Shown piece after piece: positions 54,544 to 63,270 of a stretch of DNA of 64,000 nucleotides. Numbering within the stretch: position 1 is the stretch's first letter; each line of letters starts with the position of its first letter. Where the stretch lies: the NCBI GenBank assembly GCA_963707145.1, contig CAVPOQ010000003.1, positions 1 to 64,000 on the forward strand, written 5' to 3'. A program made the position numbers and the translations under genes. Below the pieces are notes generated by a model. It saw only the letters and a program-made list of their open reading frames with translations. It ran no database searches and had not been told where the DNA came from. The stretch is from RPQJ01 sp963707145. GTDB lineage: Bacteria; Pseudomonadota; Gammaproteobacteria; Steroidobacterales; Steroidobacteraceae.

Positions 54544-54915
54544 CTACTTCCCGGTCCCGCCCGCGATCTTGTCGACCTGTGGCTTGGCGTTCGCGACGGC
54601 CGCCTTGGCGCAGGCGACATCGTCCGGCGTGGCGCCTGGATACAGCTGGCTGATCTGCTTGCACGCCACCGTTGCCGCCTCGTGGATCCGCTTCTCGAGC
54701 GCCGCCTTCCCGGCCGGAGTCGACACGTCGAGGTCTGCGTAGCTCACTCTGTAACTCAGCGAAATGGCCTCGACGGGGATACCCGAAGCGGTCCGGCCGA
54801 TGCGCTCCTTGACGATGCGCGAACCGGTGACCGTCACGCCCTCGACATCCTGTGCATCGACAGTCGTCCCGGCGATCGTCGCCGCGAGCGCCAGCGCAAG
54901 GAACATCCGTTTCAT
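54544..54915 (-). CDS. UrcA-family exported protein
   Basis: A 123-residue protein with a Sec signal (MKRMFLALALAATIAGTTVDA). The mature part has the UrcA signature: SYRVSYADLDVSTPAGKAALEKRIHEAATVAC followed by a second Cys (DDVACAKAAVANA). UrcA-family proteins are small periplasmic proteins common in Xanthomonadales and sphingomonads; their function is unknown. The two cysteines could form a disulfide. I chose the ATG at 54915 with the signal peptide; longer in-frame starts have no support. The gene is divergent from the TerB/DUF697 gene. Confidence 0.85.
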   Translation of the reverse strand: MKRMFLALALAATIAGTTVDAQDVEGVTVTGSRIVKERIGRTASGIPVEAISLSYRVSYADLDVSTPAGKAALEKRIHEAATVACKQISQLYPGATPDDVACAKAAVANAKPQVDKIAGGTGK

Positions 54916-55150
54916 GATCGTCTCCTGGCCGGGGACCTGCGGGCGACAGGCTGCCGCGCGTCGCGGTCCCTGATCAAAGCGTATCCCCGGGCGGATCAAC
55001 GGCAAGCCGGGATCGCTGCAGGGTGCAAGCTCCGGACTAGGTACTATGTGTTGCCTCGGCTGCCGGGTCGTGGAGTGAATCTTTGCCTCCTGGCCAGTCG
55101 AACGAGTAACGGGTGTGATTGCCCGCCAGCGCCACCGCAGGAAGTCAACG

Positions 55151-56161
55151 ATGAACGCACAGGAAACCCGCTCGGTCCTCACCATCGCCCTGATGGCCGC
55201 CTTCGCCGACGGCCTGAAGGACGACCGCGAACGCTCTGCCGTGAAGCGCGTCGCCGAGGCGCTCGGCCCCGAGGCGGGTTTCGACCTGCCGGGGCTGTAT
55301 CGCGAGGTGCTGCTCGCGAAGCCCGATCTGGCCCAGGTTGCCGGAGCGCTGCAGTCGGCCGAATCGAAGCAGCTCGCCTACGAGATGGCCGTGGGTATCT
55401 GCGACGCCGACGGCGTGCAGGGACCGTCGGAGCGCGAGTTCCTCGCGAAGCTGGCCAACGCGCTTGGCCTCGACGGCGCCAGCACGGCGGCGGCGAGCGA
55501 CGCTGCGGAGGCGGTGGCGGATGCCGCGTTCGGTCCCGAGCCCGCGCGGTCGGCGGGTGCGACGGCCGCAGCAGCGGCTGCCGGCGCCGCGGCGCCGGTG
55601 GCAGCGGGCGTTGCCGCCGGCACCGTGACCGGCCGCGCGAGCCTGTCGGACGCCGAGATGGACCAGGCGATCCTCAATGCGTCCATCACCAACGCCGCGC
55701 TCGAGCTGCTGCCCGAGTCGCTCGCCTCGATGGCGATCATCCCGCTGCAGGTGCGGCTCGTGTACCGCATCGGCAAGTCGTACGGCTACCCGATGGACGC
55801 GAGCCACGCCAAGGACTTCATCGCCACGCTCGGCGTGGGGCTCACCGGGCAGTACCTCGAGCAGTTCGGACGCAAGCTCCTCGGCGGCCTGCTCGGCAAG
55901 GCGGGCGGCGGCTTGGGCCGCACGGTCGGCCGCCAGGCCGCGAGCTCGGGCCTCAGCTTCGCCACGACCTACGCGATCGGTCGGGTGGCCCAGCGCTATT
56001 ACGCCGGCGGCCGCACGCTCGACACAGCGACGCTCAAGCAGACCTTCACGGGTCTGCTCGAGGAGGCACGACTGCTCGCGCCGAACTACCGATCGCAGAT
56101 CGAGCAGAAGGCGGGCACCATCGACCTGAAGAGCCTCGCCTCGCTGGTGCGCCAGACCTGA
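55151..56161 (+). CDS. TerB-like plus DUF697-domain protein
   Basis: A 336-residue protein in two parts. Residues 1-115 look like a TerB-type helical domain: LTIALMAAFADGLKDDRER, YEMAVGICDADGVQGPSEREFL, with the acidic DG turns of that fold. An Ala-rich stretch (about 115-170) follows. The C-terminal part (about 170-336) is a DUF697/YcjF-like domain: ELLPESLASMAIIPLQVRLVYRIG, YLEQFGRKLLGGLLGKAGGGLG, SFATTYAIGRVAQRYYAGGRTLD. The hydrophobic, Gly-rich middle could touch the membrane. TerB-like domains are tied to tellurite or envelope stress; the role of this combination is unknown. It stands alone after the urcA-like gene. Confidence 0.8.
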   Translation: MNAQETRSVLTIALMAAFADGLKDDRERSAVKRVAEALGPEAGFDLPGLYREVLLAKPDLAQVAGALQSAESKQLAYEMAVGICDADGVQGPSEREFLAKLANALGLDGASTAAASDAAEAVADAAFGPEPARSAGATAAAAAAGAAAPVAAGVAAGTVTGRASLSDAEMDQAILNASITNAALELLPESLASMAIIPLQVRLVYRIGKSYGYPMDASHAKDFIATLGVGLTGQYLEQFGRKLLGGLLGKAGGGLGRTVGRQAASSGLSFATTYAIGRVAQRYYAGGRTLDTATLKQTFTGLLEEARLLAPNYRSQIEQKAGTIDLKSLASLVRQT

Positions 56162-56182
56162 AGCCGCACGCCAGCCGCATGT

Positions 56183-56854
56183 TCACGAATGGGTGACAGC
56201 CCGCGCCCGCTCCGGGCGCTCGAGGTGTGGCACGGCGTTGAACGACAGCAGCCGTGAGCCCGTGCGGCCGCGCACCAGCTCGGTGATACCGGTGTTGCGG
56301 GTCTGCAGGTTGAGTTCGATCGCCGCGTCGGCGTCGGCGCCGAGCGTGTCGGCCACCAGCCGGCCGACGACTCCGCCCGAGGTCACCACCAGCACGTCGT
56401 CGCGCGGCCCGAGGCCTTCGCAGGCAGCGGACACGGCCGCATGCACCCGCGCGCCGAAGTCGGCCCAGGACTCCGCGCCGTCGGGCATCGCGGCGCGCCG
56501 CGACCACGCGCGCAGCGCGGTCCGCAGCGCGCTGAAGTAGCCGCGCCGGTCGCCCGTCGCGCGCAGCGCCGCTTCATCCCGCACGCCGCAGGCGGCGAGC
56601 ACCGCTGAGGGGTCGTACTCGTTGAAGCGTGGATCCACGAGCGGCGGCGGGGGATCCTCCAGCCGCGCGAGGATCCGTTCGAGCGTCCGTGACTGGCGCA
56701 CGAGGCTGCCCGACAGCACGCGGCTGAAGCGCAGGCCCTGTGCCGCGAAGTGCTCGCCCGCCCACCAGGACTGCTGCTCACCGAGCGGCGTGATCGAATC
56801 GTAGTGCCCCGCGAAGTCGGGCTGCGCATGGCGCAGGAGCAGGAGTCTCGGCAT
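56183..56854 (-). CDS. Histidine phosphatase family protein
   Basis: A 223-residue branch-1 histidine phosphatase/phosphoglycerate-mutase-like enzyme. The catalytic motif is LLLRHAQPDF (His8 with Arg7). The second Arg is in SGSLVRQSRTLE, Glu in RFNEYDP, and the second His position is replaced: VVTSGGVVGRLV has Ser where many members carry His. So the full catalytic set may differ from the standard one. The substrate is unknown. It is convergent with the TerB/DUF697 gene and divergent from the SAM hydrolase gene. Confidence 0.85.
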   Translation of the reverse strand: MPRLLLLRHAQPDFAGHYDSITPLGEQQSWWAGEHFAAQGLRFSRVLSGSLVRQSRTLERILARLEDPPPPLVDPRFNEYDPSAVLAACGVRDEAALRATGDRRGYFSALRTALRAWSRRAAMPDGAESWADFGARVHAAVSAACEGLGPRDDVLVVTSGGVVGRLVADTLGADADAAIELNLQTRNTGITELVRGRTGSRLLSFNAVPHLERPERARAVTHS

Positions 56855-56948
56855 CGGTGCGTGGACCGGGAGCGTGGCGGGCGCGAGGACGGCAGTTTAC
56901 CCTGCGACCCGGGTCGAGCCGCCGCGACGGCAAGAGGAGGGGACGCAG

Positions 56949-57770
56949 GTGACCGAGGCAGCCGCGGAATTCCAGCCGTGCGGCGTGATCACGCTCACGT
57001 CGGACTTCGGACTCAAGGATCCCTTCGTCGGGGTGGTCAAGGGCCAGGTGCTGACGCGTTTTCCGCAGGCACGCCTCGTGGACCTGACCCACGAGATCGA
57101 GGCGCACTGGCCGGCCGAGGCGGGCTTCTGGCTCGCTCGCGCCTTCCGCTACTTTCCGGCTGGGTCGGTGCACGTCGCGGTGGTGGATCCTGGCGTGGGA
57201 GGAACGCGCGCGATCGCGGCGGTGCAGGGCGAGGGTCACGTGTTCCTGGCCCCCGACAACGGCCTGCTGGCGCCGGTGCTCGACATCCTCCACTCGCCGG
57301 TGTCGCGTCTGGTGACCGACGCCACGCTGCGTGTCATCGGCGTCGGGCAGGTCAGCGCGACCTTCCACGGTCGCGACATCTTCGCCCCGCTGGCGGCGGA
57401 ACTCGCCGCCGGCCGGCTGCGGCCTGACGAGCTGGGCGAGGCGGGCGCCGACCTCGTTCCCGGCTGGATCGAGGAGCCGGTGGTCAGCGTGGGACAGGTG
57501 ACCGGGTCGGTCGTGACCATCGACCACTTCGGCAACCTGATCACCAACGTGGATGCCGTCCACCTGCGTGGTCTGCACGACGCCGCCGTGCAGATCGGGG
57601 GGCGCGAATTGCCCGTGCGCCGGACGTATGCGGACGCCCGGCCGGGGGACTATCTCGCGCTGGTGAATTCCTTCGGCGTGCTCGAGATCGCCCGGGCCGA
57701 GCGCAGCGCCGCTGACGGACTGGGGCTGGCCCGGGGGGCTCCGGTCCTGGTGTCCTCGAAACGCGCCTAA
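56949..57770 (+). CDS. SAM hydrolase (DUF62, S-adenosylmethionine hydroxide adenosyltransferase)
   Basis: A 273-residue member of the family that cleaves S-adenosylmethionine with water to adenosine and methionine (related to fluorinase and chlorinase). Marks are ITLTSDFGLKDPFVGVVKG, DLTHEI, HVAVVDPGVGGTR, FLAPDNGLL, TFHGRDIFAPLAA and the C-terminal VVTIDHFGNLITN. The start is a GTG at 56949 with AGGAGG about 8 bases upstream; an earlier start at 56874 adds unrelated residues. It is divergent from the histidine phosphatase gene. Confidence 0.93.
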   Translation: MTEAAAEFQPCGVITLTSDFGLKDPFVGVVKGQVLTRFPQARLVDLTHEIEAHWPAEAGFWLARAFRYFPAGSVHVAVVDPGVGGTRAIAAVQGEGHVFLAPDNGLLAPVLDILHSPVSRLVTDATLRVIGVGQVSATFHGRDIFAPLAAELAAGRLRPDELGEAGADLVPGWIEEPVVSVGQVTGSVVTIDHFGNLITNVDAVHLRGLHDAAVQIGGRELPVRRTYADARPGDYLALVNSFGVLEIARAERSAADGLGLARGAPVLVSSKRA

Positions 57771-57985
57771 CCCACTGATCGAGTTGATCTCCCGGGACTG
57801 CCGCCGGTTGCATCGAAGACCTGCCGCGAGCCCCTGTGGCCGGCGATGCCGGTGGCCGCAGTCCGGGGTGTTGCGTCGCAGCAGGACCCTGTTGTGCAGC
57901 CCCTCGATTCTTGTATAGTGCGCAGCCCTGCGCCCGGAATTTCCGGCAGGACATTGAAAACGCAAGGTTTTCCCAGGGCCGCGAT

Positions 57986-58195
57986 ATGGAACGAGACGAA
58001 CAGCACTTCGACATCGACGAAGACTTCGTGCCGAGCGGCGAGGACGAGGATTACGACCGCTTCATCGACCGCGGCGATCGGCGCAAGGCTGTGGCCGCGA
58101 CCAAGCGCGGCAAGGCCGCGTGGAGCAAGCTCGAGGACGTGCTCGCCGAGAAGCGACTTCAGAAGGTGCTGAAGGACGTCTACGACGACGTGTGA
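57986..58195 (+). CDS. Small acidic protein, PA3496-like
   Basis: A 69-residue hydrophilic protein with an acidic first half (MERDEQHFDIDEDFVPSGEDE) and a charged helical second half (KAAWSKLEDVLAEKRLQKVL). The end, with an xxEDxxxEKRL pattern, resembles the short Pseudomonas PA3496-type proteins of unknown function; this is from memory. No membrane segment. It lies 55 bases upstream of the lysAC fusion on the same strand. Confidence 0.65.
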   Translation: MERDEQHFDIDEDFVPSGEDEDYDRFIDRGDRRKAVAATKRGKAAWSKLEDVLAEKRLQKVLKDVYDDV

Positions 58196-58250
58196 GGCAA
58201 CACGCCGCGCCCCCGGCTCTCGACCCCGGGCGCCGCTCGGGGATCGCTCG

Positions 58251-60839
58251 ATGACCAACACTTCCGACTCGCACTGGGTCGTCCTCAAGTTCGGCGGCAC
58301 CAGCGTCTCGAGCGTCAGCAACTGGAAGCACGTCGCCACCGTCGTGCGCGCGCGCCTCGACGAGGGGCTGCGCCCCGTCGTGGTGCACTCGGCGCTCTCC
58401 GGCATCACCGATCGCCTCGAGCAGTTGCTCGCGAAGGCACTGAGCGGCGACTGGGAGCCGGTGATGGAGCAGATCGAGCGCCGTCACTGCGACCTGTCGC
58501 GGGACCTCGGCATCGCGATCAGCGCGGAACTCGAGCATCACTTCGCCGACCTGCGCAAGATGGCCTCGGGCATCCACCTGATCGGCGAGGTGAGCGACCG
58601 GCTGCGGGCGCGCGTGATGGCGACCGGCGAGCTGATGGCGACGCGCATCGGCGCGGCCTACCTCGCGAGCGAAGGCCTCGACGTGCAGTGGCTCGACGCC
58701 CGTACGCTGCTGCACGCGGAGGAGCGCCCCGGCGCCACGGCCCGCGCCAGCTACCTCTCGGCCACCTGCAACTTCGAGCCCGACGCGGCGCTGCAGCAGC
58801 GCCTCGCGGCGGGCGGCAGCGTGCTGCTGACTCAGGGGTTCATCGCGAGCGACGGCAGGGGCGAGACGGTGCTGCTCGGCCGTGGCGGCTCGGACACCTC
58901 CGGCAGCTATTTCGCGGCCAAGCTGCATGCGCGGCGCCTCGAGATCTGGACCGACGTGCCGGGCATGTTCACCGCGAACCCGCGCGCCGTGCCCAATGCG
59001 CGGCTGCTCAAGTCGCTCGACTACGACGAGGCGCAGGAAATCGCGAGCAGCGGCGCCAAGGTGCTGCACCCGCGCTGCATCCTGCCGGCCAAGCAGTATT
59101 CGATCCCGCTCTCCGTGCATGCCACGCAGCAGCCGGAACTCGAGGGCACCGTCATCACCGCCACCGGCGGCGACGGCGGCGCGCGCGTGAAGGCCGTCTG
59201 CACCAAGAAGGGCATCACGCTTCTCTCGATGGAAACCCTCGGGATGTGGCACCAGGTCGGCTTCCTCGCCGACGCCTTCGCGGTCTTCAAGGAGCACGGC
59301 ATCTCGGTGGACCTCGTGTCCACGTCCGAGACCACCGTCACGGTGTCGCTCGACCCGGCGGCCAATGCCCTCGACGCCCGCATGCTCGACGCGCTGGTGA
59401 ACTCGCTGTCGCGCCTGTGCCGGGTGGAGGTGATCGGGCCGTGCGCGGCCGTGAGCCTCGTCGGGCGCAGCATCCGCGCCACGCTGCACCGTCTCGGCGA
59501 CGCCCTCGAGCTGTTCGAGGAGCAGCGCATCTACCTCGTCACGCAGGCGGCGAACGATCTCAACATCACCTTCGTCGTGGACGAGGAGCAGGGCGACCGG
59601 CTGGTGAGCCGCCTGCACGACGTGATCGTCCGCAACGCGCCCTCCGACCACGTGCTCGGTCCTACCTGGGAGCAGATCCACGGCCTCGCGCCGATGCACC
59701 CGGCCGGCGGGCCGCCGTGGTGGCAGGGCAAGCGCCCCGAACTCGAGCGCCTCGCCCGCGAGCATGGCTGCGCATACGTCTACGACCGCGCGACGATGGA
59801 GCGCACGGCCCGCGAGCTGCTCGCGCTCGGCGGCGTCGAGCGCGTGCTCTACGCCATGAAGGCCAATGCGCATCCGGAGATCCTCAGCAGCTTCGCCGCT
59901 CTCGGCCTCGGCTTCGAGTGCGTGTCGCAGGGCGAGTGCGAGCGGGTGCTCGAGACCGTGCCGGGCATCGACCCGGGCCGGCTGCTGTTCACGCCCAACT
60001 TCGCGCCGCGCTCGGAGTACGCGTGGGCGCTCGAGCAGGGCGTGCACCTGACGCTCGACAACCTGCATGCGCTGCGGCACTGGCCGGAGCTGTTCCGCGG
60101 TCGCGAGGTGCTGGTGCGGGTCGACACGGGTTTCGGCCGCGGGCATCACGACCACGTGCGCACGGCCGGCGTGCACTCGAAGTTCGGCATCCCGCTGTTC
60201 GAACTCGACGAACTCGACCGGCTGGTCGCGGCCGCGGGCTGTCGCGTCGTGGGGTTGCACGCCCACACCGGCAGCGGCGTGTTCGACGTGAAGAACTGGC
60301 AGCAGGTCGGCCAGCTGCTCGGCGGACTGGCCGCGCGGTTCCCCGACGTGCGGGTGGTCGACCTGGGCGGTGGTCTCGGCGTCCCGGAGAAGCCCGGCCA
60401 GGTGCCGGTGGACCTCGCGCAGCTGCAGGGCGTGATCGACGAGTTGCGTGCGAAGTGGCCGAACCTCGGCCTGTGGCTCGAGCCAGGGCGCTTCCTCGTG
60501 GCCCAGGCGGGCGTGCTGCTGGCGCAGGTCACCCAGTTGAAGGGCAAGGGCGCGGTGCAGTACGTGGGCATCACCACCGGCATGAACTCGCTGATCCGCC
60601 CGGCGCTCTACGGAGCGCATCACGACATCGTGAACCTCTCGCGTTTCGGCGAGCCCGGCAGCGTGGTCTACAACGTGGTGGGCCCGATCTGCGAGTCGGC
60701 GGACTACCTCGGGCACGAGCGGTTGCTGCCGCCGACGGCGGAGGGCGACACGCTGCTGATCGCCAACGCCGGCGCCTACGGCCACGTGATGAGCTCGTGG
60801 TACAACCTGCGCGAGCCGGCGCGGGAATTCCTGGTCTGA
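58251..60839 (+). CDS. Bifunctional aspartate kinase/diaminopimelate decarboxylase
   Basis: An 862-residue fusion of the first and last enzymes of the lysine branch. The N-terminal part (about 1-470) is aspartokinase: VVLKFGGTSVSSVSNW, LTQGFIASDGRGETVLLGRGGSDTSG, then two ACT-like repeats around 310-460 (ITLLSMETLGMWHQVG). The C-terminal part (about 490-862) is a fold-type III PLP decarboxylase: VLYAMKANAHPEIL with the PLP lysine, CVSQGECERVLE, KFGIPLFELDEL, LHAHTGSGVFD, DLGGGLGVPE, EPGRFLVAQAG and GPICESADYLG. This fusion is known from Xanthomonas and relatives. ATG at 58251; asd follows 16 bases after the stop. Confidence 0.95.
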   Translation: MTNTSDSHWVVLKFGGTSVSSVSNWKHVATVVRARLDEGLRPVVVHSALSGITDRLEQLLAKALSGDWEPVMEQIERRHCDLSRDLGIAISAELEHHFADLRKMASGIHLIGEVSDRLRARVMATGELMATRIGAAYLASEGLDVQWLDARTLLHAEERPGATARASYLSATCNFEPDAALQQRLAAGGSVLLTQGFIASDGRGETVLLGRGGSDTSGSYFAAKLHARRLEIWTDVPGMFTANPRAVPNARLLKSLDYDEAQEIASSGAKVLHPRCILPAKQYSIPLSVHATQQPELEGTVITATGGDGGARVKAVCTKKGITLLSMETLGMWHQVGFLADAFAVFKEHGISVDLVSTSETTVTVSLDPAANALDARMLDALVNSLSRLCRVEVIGPCAAVSLVGRSIRATLHRLGDALELFEEQRIYLVTQAANDLNITFVVDEEQGDRLVSRLHDVIVRNAPSDHVLGPTWEQIHGLAPMHPAGGPPWWQGKRPELERLAREHGCAYVYDRATMERTARELLALGGVERVLYAMKANAHPEILSSFAALGLGFECVSQGECERVLETVPGIDPGRLLFTPNFAPRSEYAWALEQGVHLTLDNLHALRHWPELFRGREVLVRVDTGFGRGHHDHVRTAGVHSKFGIPLFELDELDRLVAAAGCRVVGLHAHTGSGVFDVKNWQQVGQLLGGLAARFPDVRVVDLGGGLGVPEKPGQVPVDLAQLQGVIDELRAKWPNLGLWLEPGRFLVAQAGVLLAQVTQLKGKGAVQYVGITTGMNSLIRPALYGAHHDIVNLSRFGEPGSVVYNVVGPICESADYLGHERLLPPTAEGDTLLIANAGAYGHVMSSWYNLREPAREFLV

Positions 60840-60855
60840 GGGGCGGGAGCGGATC

Positions 60856-61968
60856 GTGAAGACTGGCATCGTCGGCTGGCGCGGCATGGTGGGCTCGGTG
60901 CTGATGGAGCGCATGCGCGCCGAGCGCGACTTCGAGCTGATCGAGCCGGTGTTCTTCAGCACCTCGCAGGCGGGCGGCGCGGCGCCGGACGTGGGCCGCG
61001 GCGCGGGCGTGCTGTGCGATGCGAACGATCTCGCGGCGCTCGCGGCCTGCGACGTCGTGCTCACCTGCCAGGGCGGCGACTACACGAACGACGTGCATCC
61101 GAAGCTGCGCGCCGCGGGCTGGAAGGGCGACTGGATCGACGCGGCCTCGGCGCTGCGCATGAACGACGACGCCGTCATCATCCTCGACCCCGTGAACCGC
61201 GGCGTGATCGACCGAGCGCTCGCGGCCGGCGTGCGCGACTACATCGGCGGCAACTGCACCGTGTCGCTGATGATGATGGCGCTCGGCGGACTGTTCCGCG
61301 CAGGGCTGGTCGAGTGGATCAGCTCGATGACCTACCAGGCGGCCTCGGGCGCCGGTGCGCCGAACATGCGCGAACTGCTCGCGCAGATGGGTGCGGCGCA
61401 CGCCTCGGCGGCGGCGCTGCTGCGGGATCCGGGTAGTGCCATTCTCGACATCGACCGCGCCGTCACGGATTGCCTGCGCAGCGACGCGCTGCCCAGGTCT
61501 CAGTTCGGAGCGGCGCTCGCCGGCAGCCTGATCCCGTGGATCGACAAGGACCTGGGCAACGGCCAGAGCCGCGAGGAATGGAAGGGCGGCGCCGAGACCA
61601 ACAAGATCCTCGGCCGCAGCGCCAACCCGATCCCGGTCGAGGGCATTTGCGTGCGCATCGGTGCGATGCGCTGCCACAGCCAGGCGATGACCCTCAAGCT
61701 CACGCGCGACCTGCCGCTCGCAGAAGTCGAGCAGATCATTGCCAGCGGCAACGAGTGGGTGCGCCTCGTGCCCAACACGCGCGAAGACTCGATCCGCGAA
61801 CTCTCGCCGGCGACCGTGAGCGGCACGCTGGCGATTCCCGTCGGTCGCCTGCGCAAGCTGGCGATGGGCGGCGAGTACCTCTCGGCCTTCACGGTCGGCG
61901 ATCAGCTGCTGTGGGGTGCGGCCGAGCCGCTGCGGCGGATGCTGCGAATCCTGCTCGAGCGGCGCTGA
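60856..61968 (+). CDS. asd: Aspartate-semialdehyde dehydrogenase
   Basis: Reduces aspartyl phosphate to aspartate semialdehyde, the step after aspartokinase. At 370 residues of the long gammaproteobacterial type: MKTGIVGWRGMVGSVLMERM (nucleotide loop), active-site C134 in YIGGNCTVSLMMMAL, MTYQAASGAGAPNMREL, and KILGRSANPIPVEGICVRIGAMRCHSQ. Start GTG at 60856. Close behind the aspartokinase fusion, so both are probably co-transcribed and supply lysine, threonine and methionine. Confidence 0.96.
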   Translation: MKTGIVGWRGMVGSVLMERMRAERDFELIEPVFFSTSQAGGAAPDVGRGAGVLCDANDLAALAACDVVLTCQGGDYTNDVHPKLRAAGWKGDWIDAASALRMNDDAVIILDPVNRGVIDRALAAGVRDYIGGNCTVSLMMMALGGLFRAGLVEWISSMTYQAASGAGAPNMRELLAQMGAAHASAAALLRDPGSAILDIDRAVTDCLRSDALPRSQFGAALAGSLIPWIDKDLGNGQSREEWKGGAETNKILGRSANPIPVEGICVRIGAMRCHSQAMTLKLTRDLPLAEVEQIIASGNEWVRLVPNTREDSIRELSPATVSGTLAIPVGRLRKLAMGGEYLSAFTVGDQLLWGAAEPLRRMLRILLERR

Positions 61969-61995
61969 GGCGCCGGCGCGCGGGCGGCGCCGCGT

Positions 61996-63147
61996 TCACT
62001 GGCCAGTGCGGAAGCGCGTGAACTCTCGGTTCTGCAGCCGGGAGTACTCGTCGGTGTGGACCTTGCCGACCTGCAACCGCTGCATGGTCGCGGCGTCCGG
62101 GTAGATCGTGGGGTCGTCGCGCAGCTCGGCGGGGACCAGGGCGGTGCCTGATGCGTTCGCATTCGCGAAGCCGGTGGCCTCCGTGATGCGGGCGATCACC
62201 TCGGGGCGCATCAGGAAGTCGATCAGCCGATGGGCGTTGCGCGGGCGCGCTGCGTCGGCAGGGATCGCGAGCACGTCGACCCACAGCATCGAACCTTCGT
62301 TCGGCACGACGTAGCGGATCTCGACCTTGCGCCCATTCTCCTGCGCCAGTTTTCGCGCCAGATGGAAATCGCCATTGACGCCGATCGCGATGCACGCCTG
62401 GCCGTCGACCATCTGCTGAGTCACGGTCGAGGCGGTGATTTCCCGCAGGTACGGGCGAATCGCCATCAGCACCTCCATCGCGGCGGCGAGATCTTCCGGA
62501 CGTTCGCTGTTCGGGTCGCGGCCGAGGTACAGCAGCGCTTCGCTGATCATGACCCAGGGCGCGTCTATTACGATGATGCCGCACTGCGCGAGCTTCGCGG
62601 CGTAGCGCGGGTCGAACACCAGCCCCCAGGAGTCCGGCGCCGGACCACCGAGCGCCGCCTCGACCTTGGCAACGTCGTAGCCGTAGCCGAATGAGCCCCA
62701 CAGGTACGGCACGGCGTGCTGGTTGCCCGGATCGTTGCGCGACAACTGCGCGAGCAGCCCCGGATCGAGGTGCCGGAGGTTCGGCAGCAGGCCCTTGTCG
62801 AGCTTGCGATACACGCCTGCCCGGATCTGGCGCTCGATGAAATTGCTGCTCGGGACCACCAGATCGAGCCCGGTGTTGCCGACCAGCAGCCGGGACTCGA
62901 GCACCTGGTTCAGCTCGTAGGTGTCGTAGTTCACGCGAATGCCGGTTTCGCGCGCGAAGTTCTCGAGCGTCTCGGGCGCGATTTCCTCGATGAAGTTCGC
63001 GAAGTTGAGCACCGGTTCCTCGCCGCCGGATGCGGCCGCCGCGTCTGTCGCAGTCGGGGTGCCCGGCTGCGGCGCACCCGGGCCGCAGCCGGCGGCGACT
63101 CCCGCCAATGCCAGCATCAGTGCCCGCGCGCCGTTGCGTGTGTGCAT
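61996..63147 (-). CDS. Spermidine/putrescine ABC transporter substrate-binding lipoprotein (PotF/PotD-like)
   Basis: A 383-residue periplasmic binding protein. The signal ends in a lipobox (GVAAGC about residues 16-21), so it is lipid-anchored. The mature part matches PotD/PotF: LNFANFIEEIAPETLENFARETGIRVNYDTYE, GLDLVVPSSNFIERQI, AVPYLWGSFGYGYDV, VPNEGSMLWVDVLAIPADA and AHRLIDFLMRPEV. The ligand is probably a polyamine; the binding residues W and D appear in the usual places. No permease or ATPase genes are adjacent within the window. ATG at 63147; convergent with asd, divergent from the MFS gene. Confidence 0.93.
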   Translation of the reverse strand: MHTRNGARALMLALAGVAAGCGPGAPQPGTPTATDAAAASGGEEPVLNFANFIEEIAPETLENFARETGIRVNYDTYELNQVLESRLLVGNTGLDLVVPSSNFIERQIRAGVYRKLDKGLLPNLRHLDPGLLAQLSRNDPGNQHAVPYLWGSFGYGYDVAKVEAALGGPAPDSWGLVFDPRYAAKLAQCGIIVIDAPWVMISEALLYLGRDPNSERPEDLAAAMEVLMAIRPYLREITASTVTQQMVDGQACIAIGVNGDFHLARKLAQENGRKVEIRYVVPNEGSMLWVDVLAIPADAARPRNAHRLIDFLMRPEVIARITEATGFANANASGTALVPAELRDDPTIYPDAATMQRLQVGKVHTDEYSRLQNREFTRFRTGQ

Positions 63148-63270
63148 CGCTGCCGCTCCCGGTGTTCGAGCCAGCATACGCCGGTCGATGGTGCGCCGCG
63201 CCGCGCCGTGCGTGCCGGCCGGGCGAACTGCAGGTTGACGCGACGGCGCCGGCGCCAGACAGTGGCCGCC

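Noticed and set aside
58062..61064. Antisense frame of 1000 residues opposite the lysAC fusion and asd
   Set aside because: Shadow of real genes; composition is Arg/His/Val-rich low complexity with no recognisable domain.
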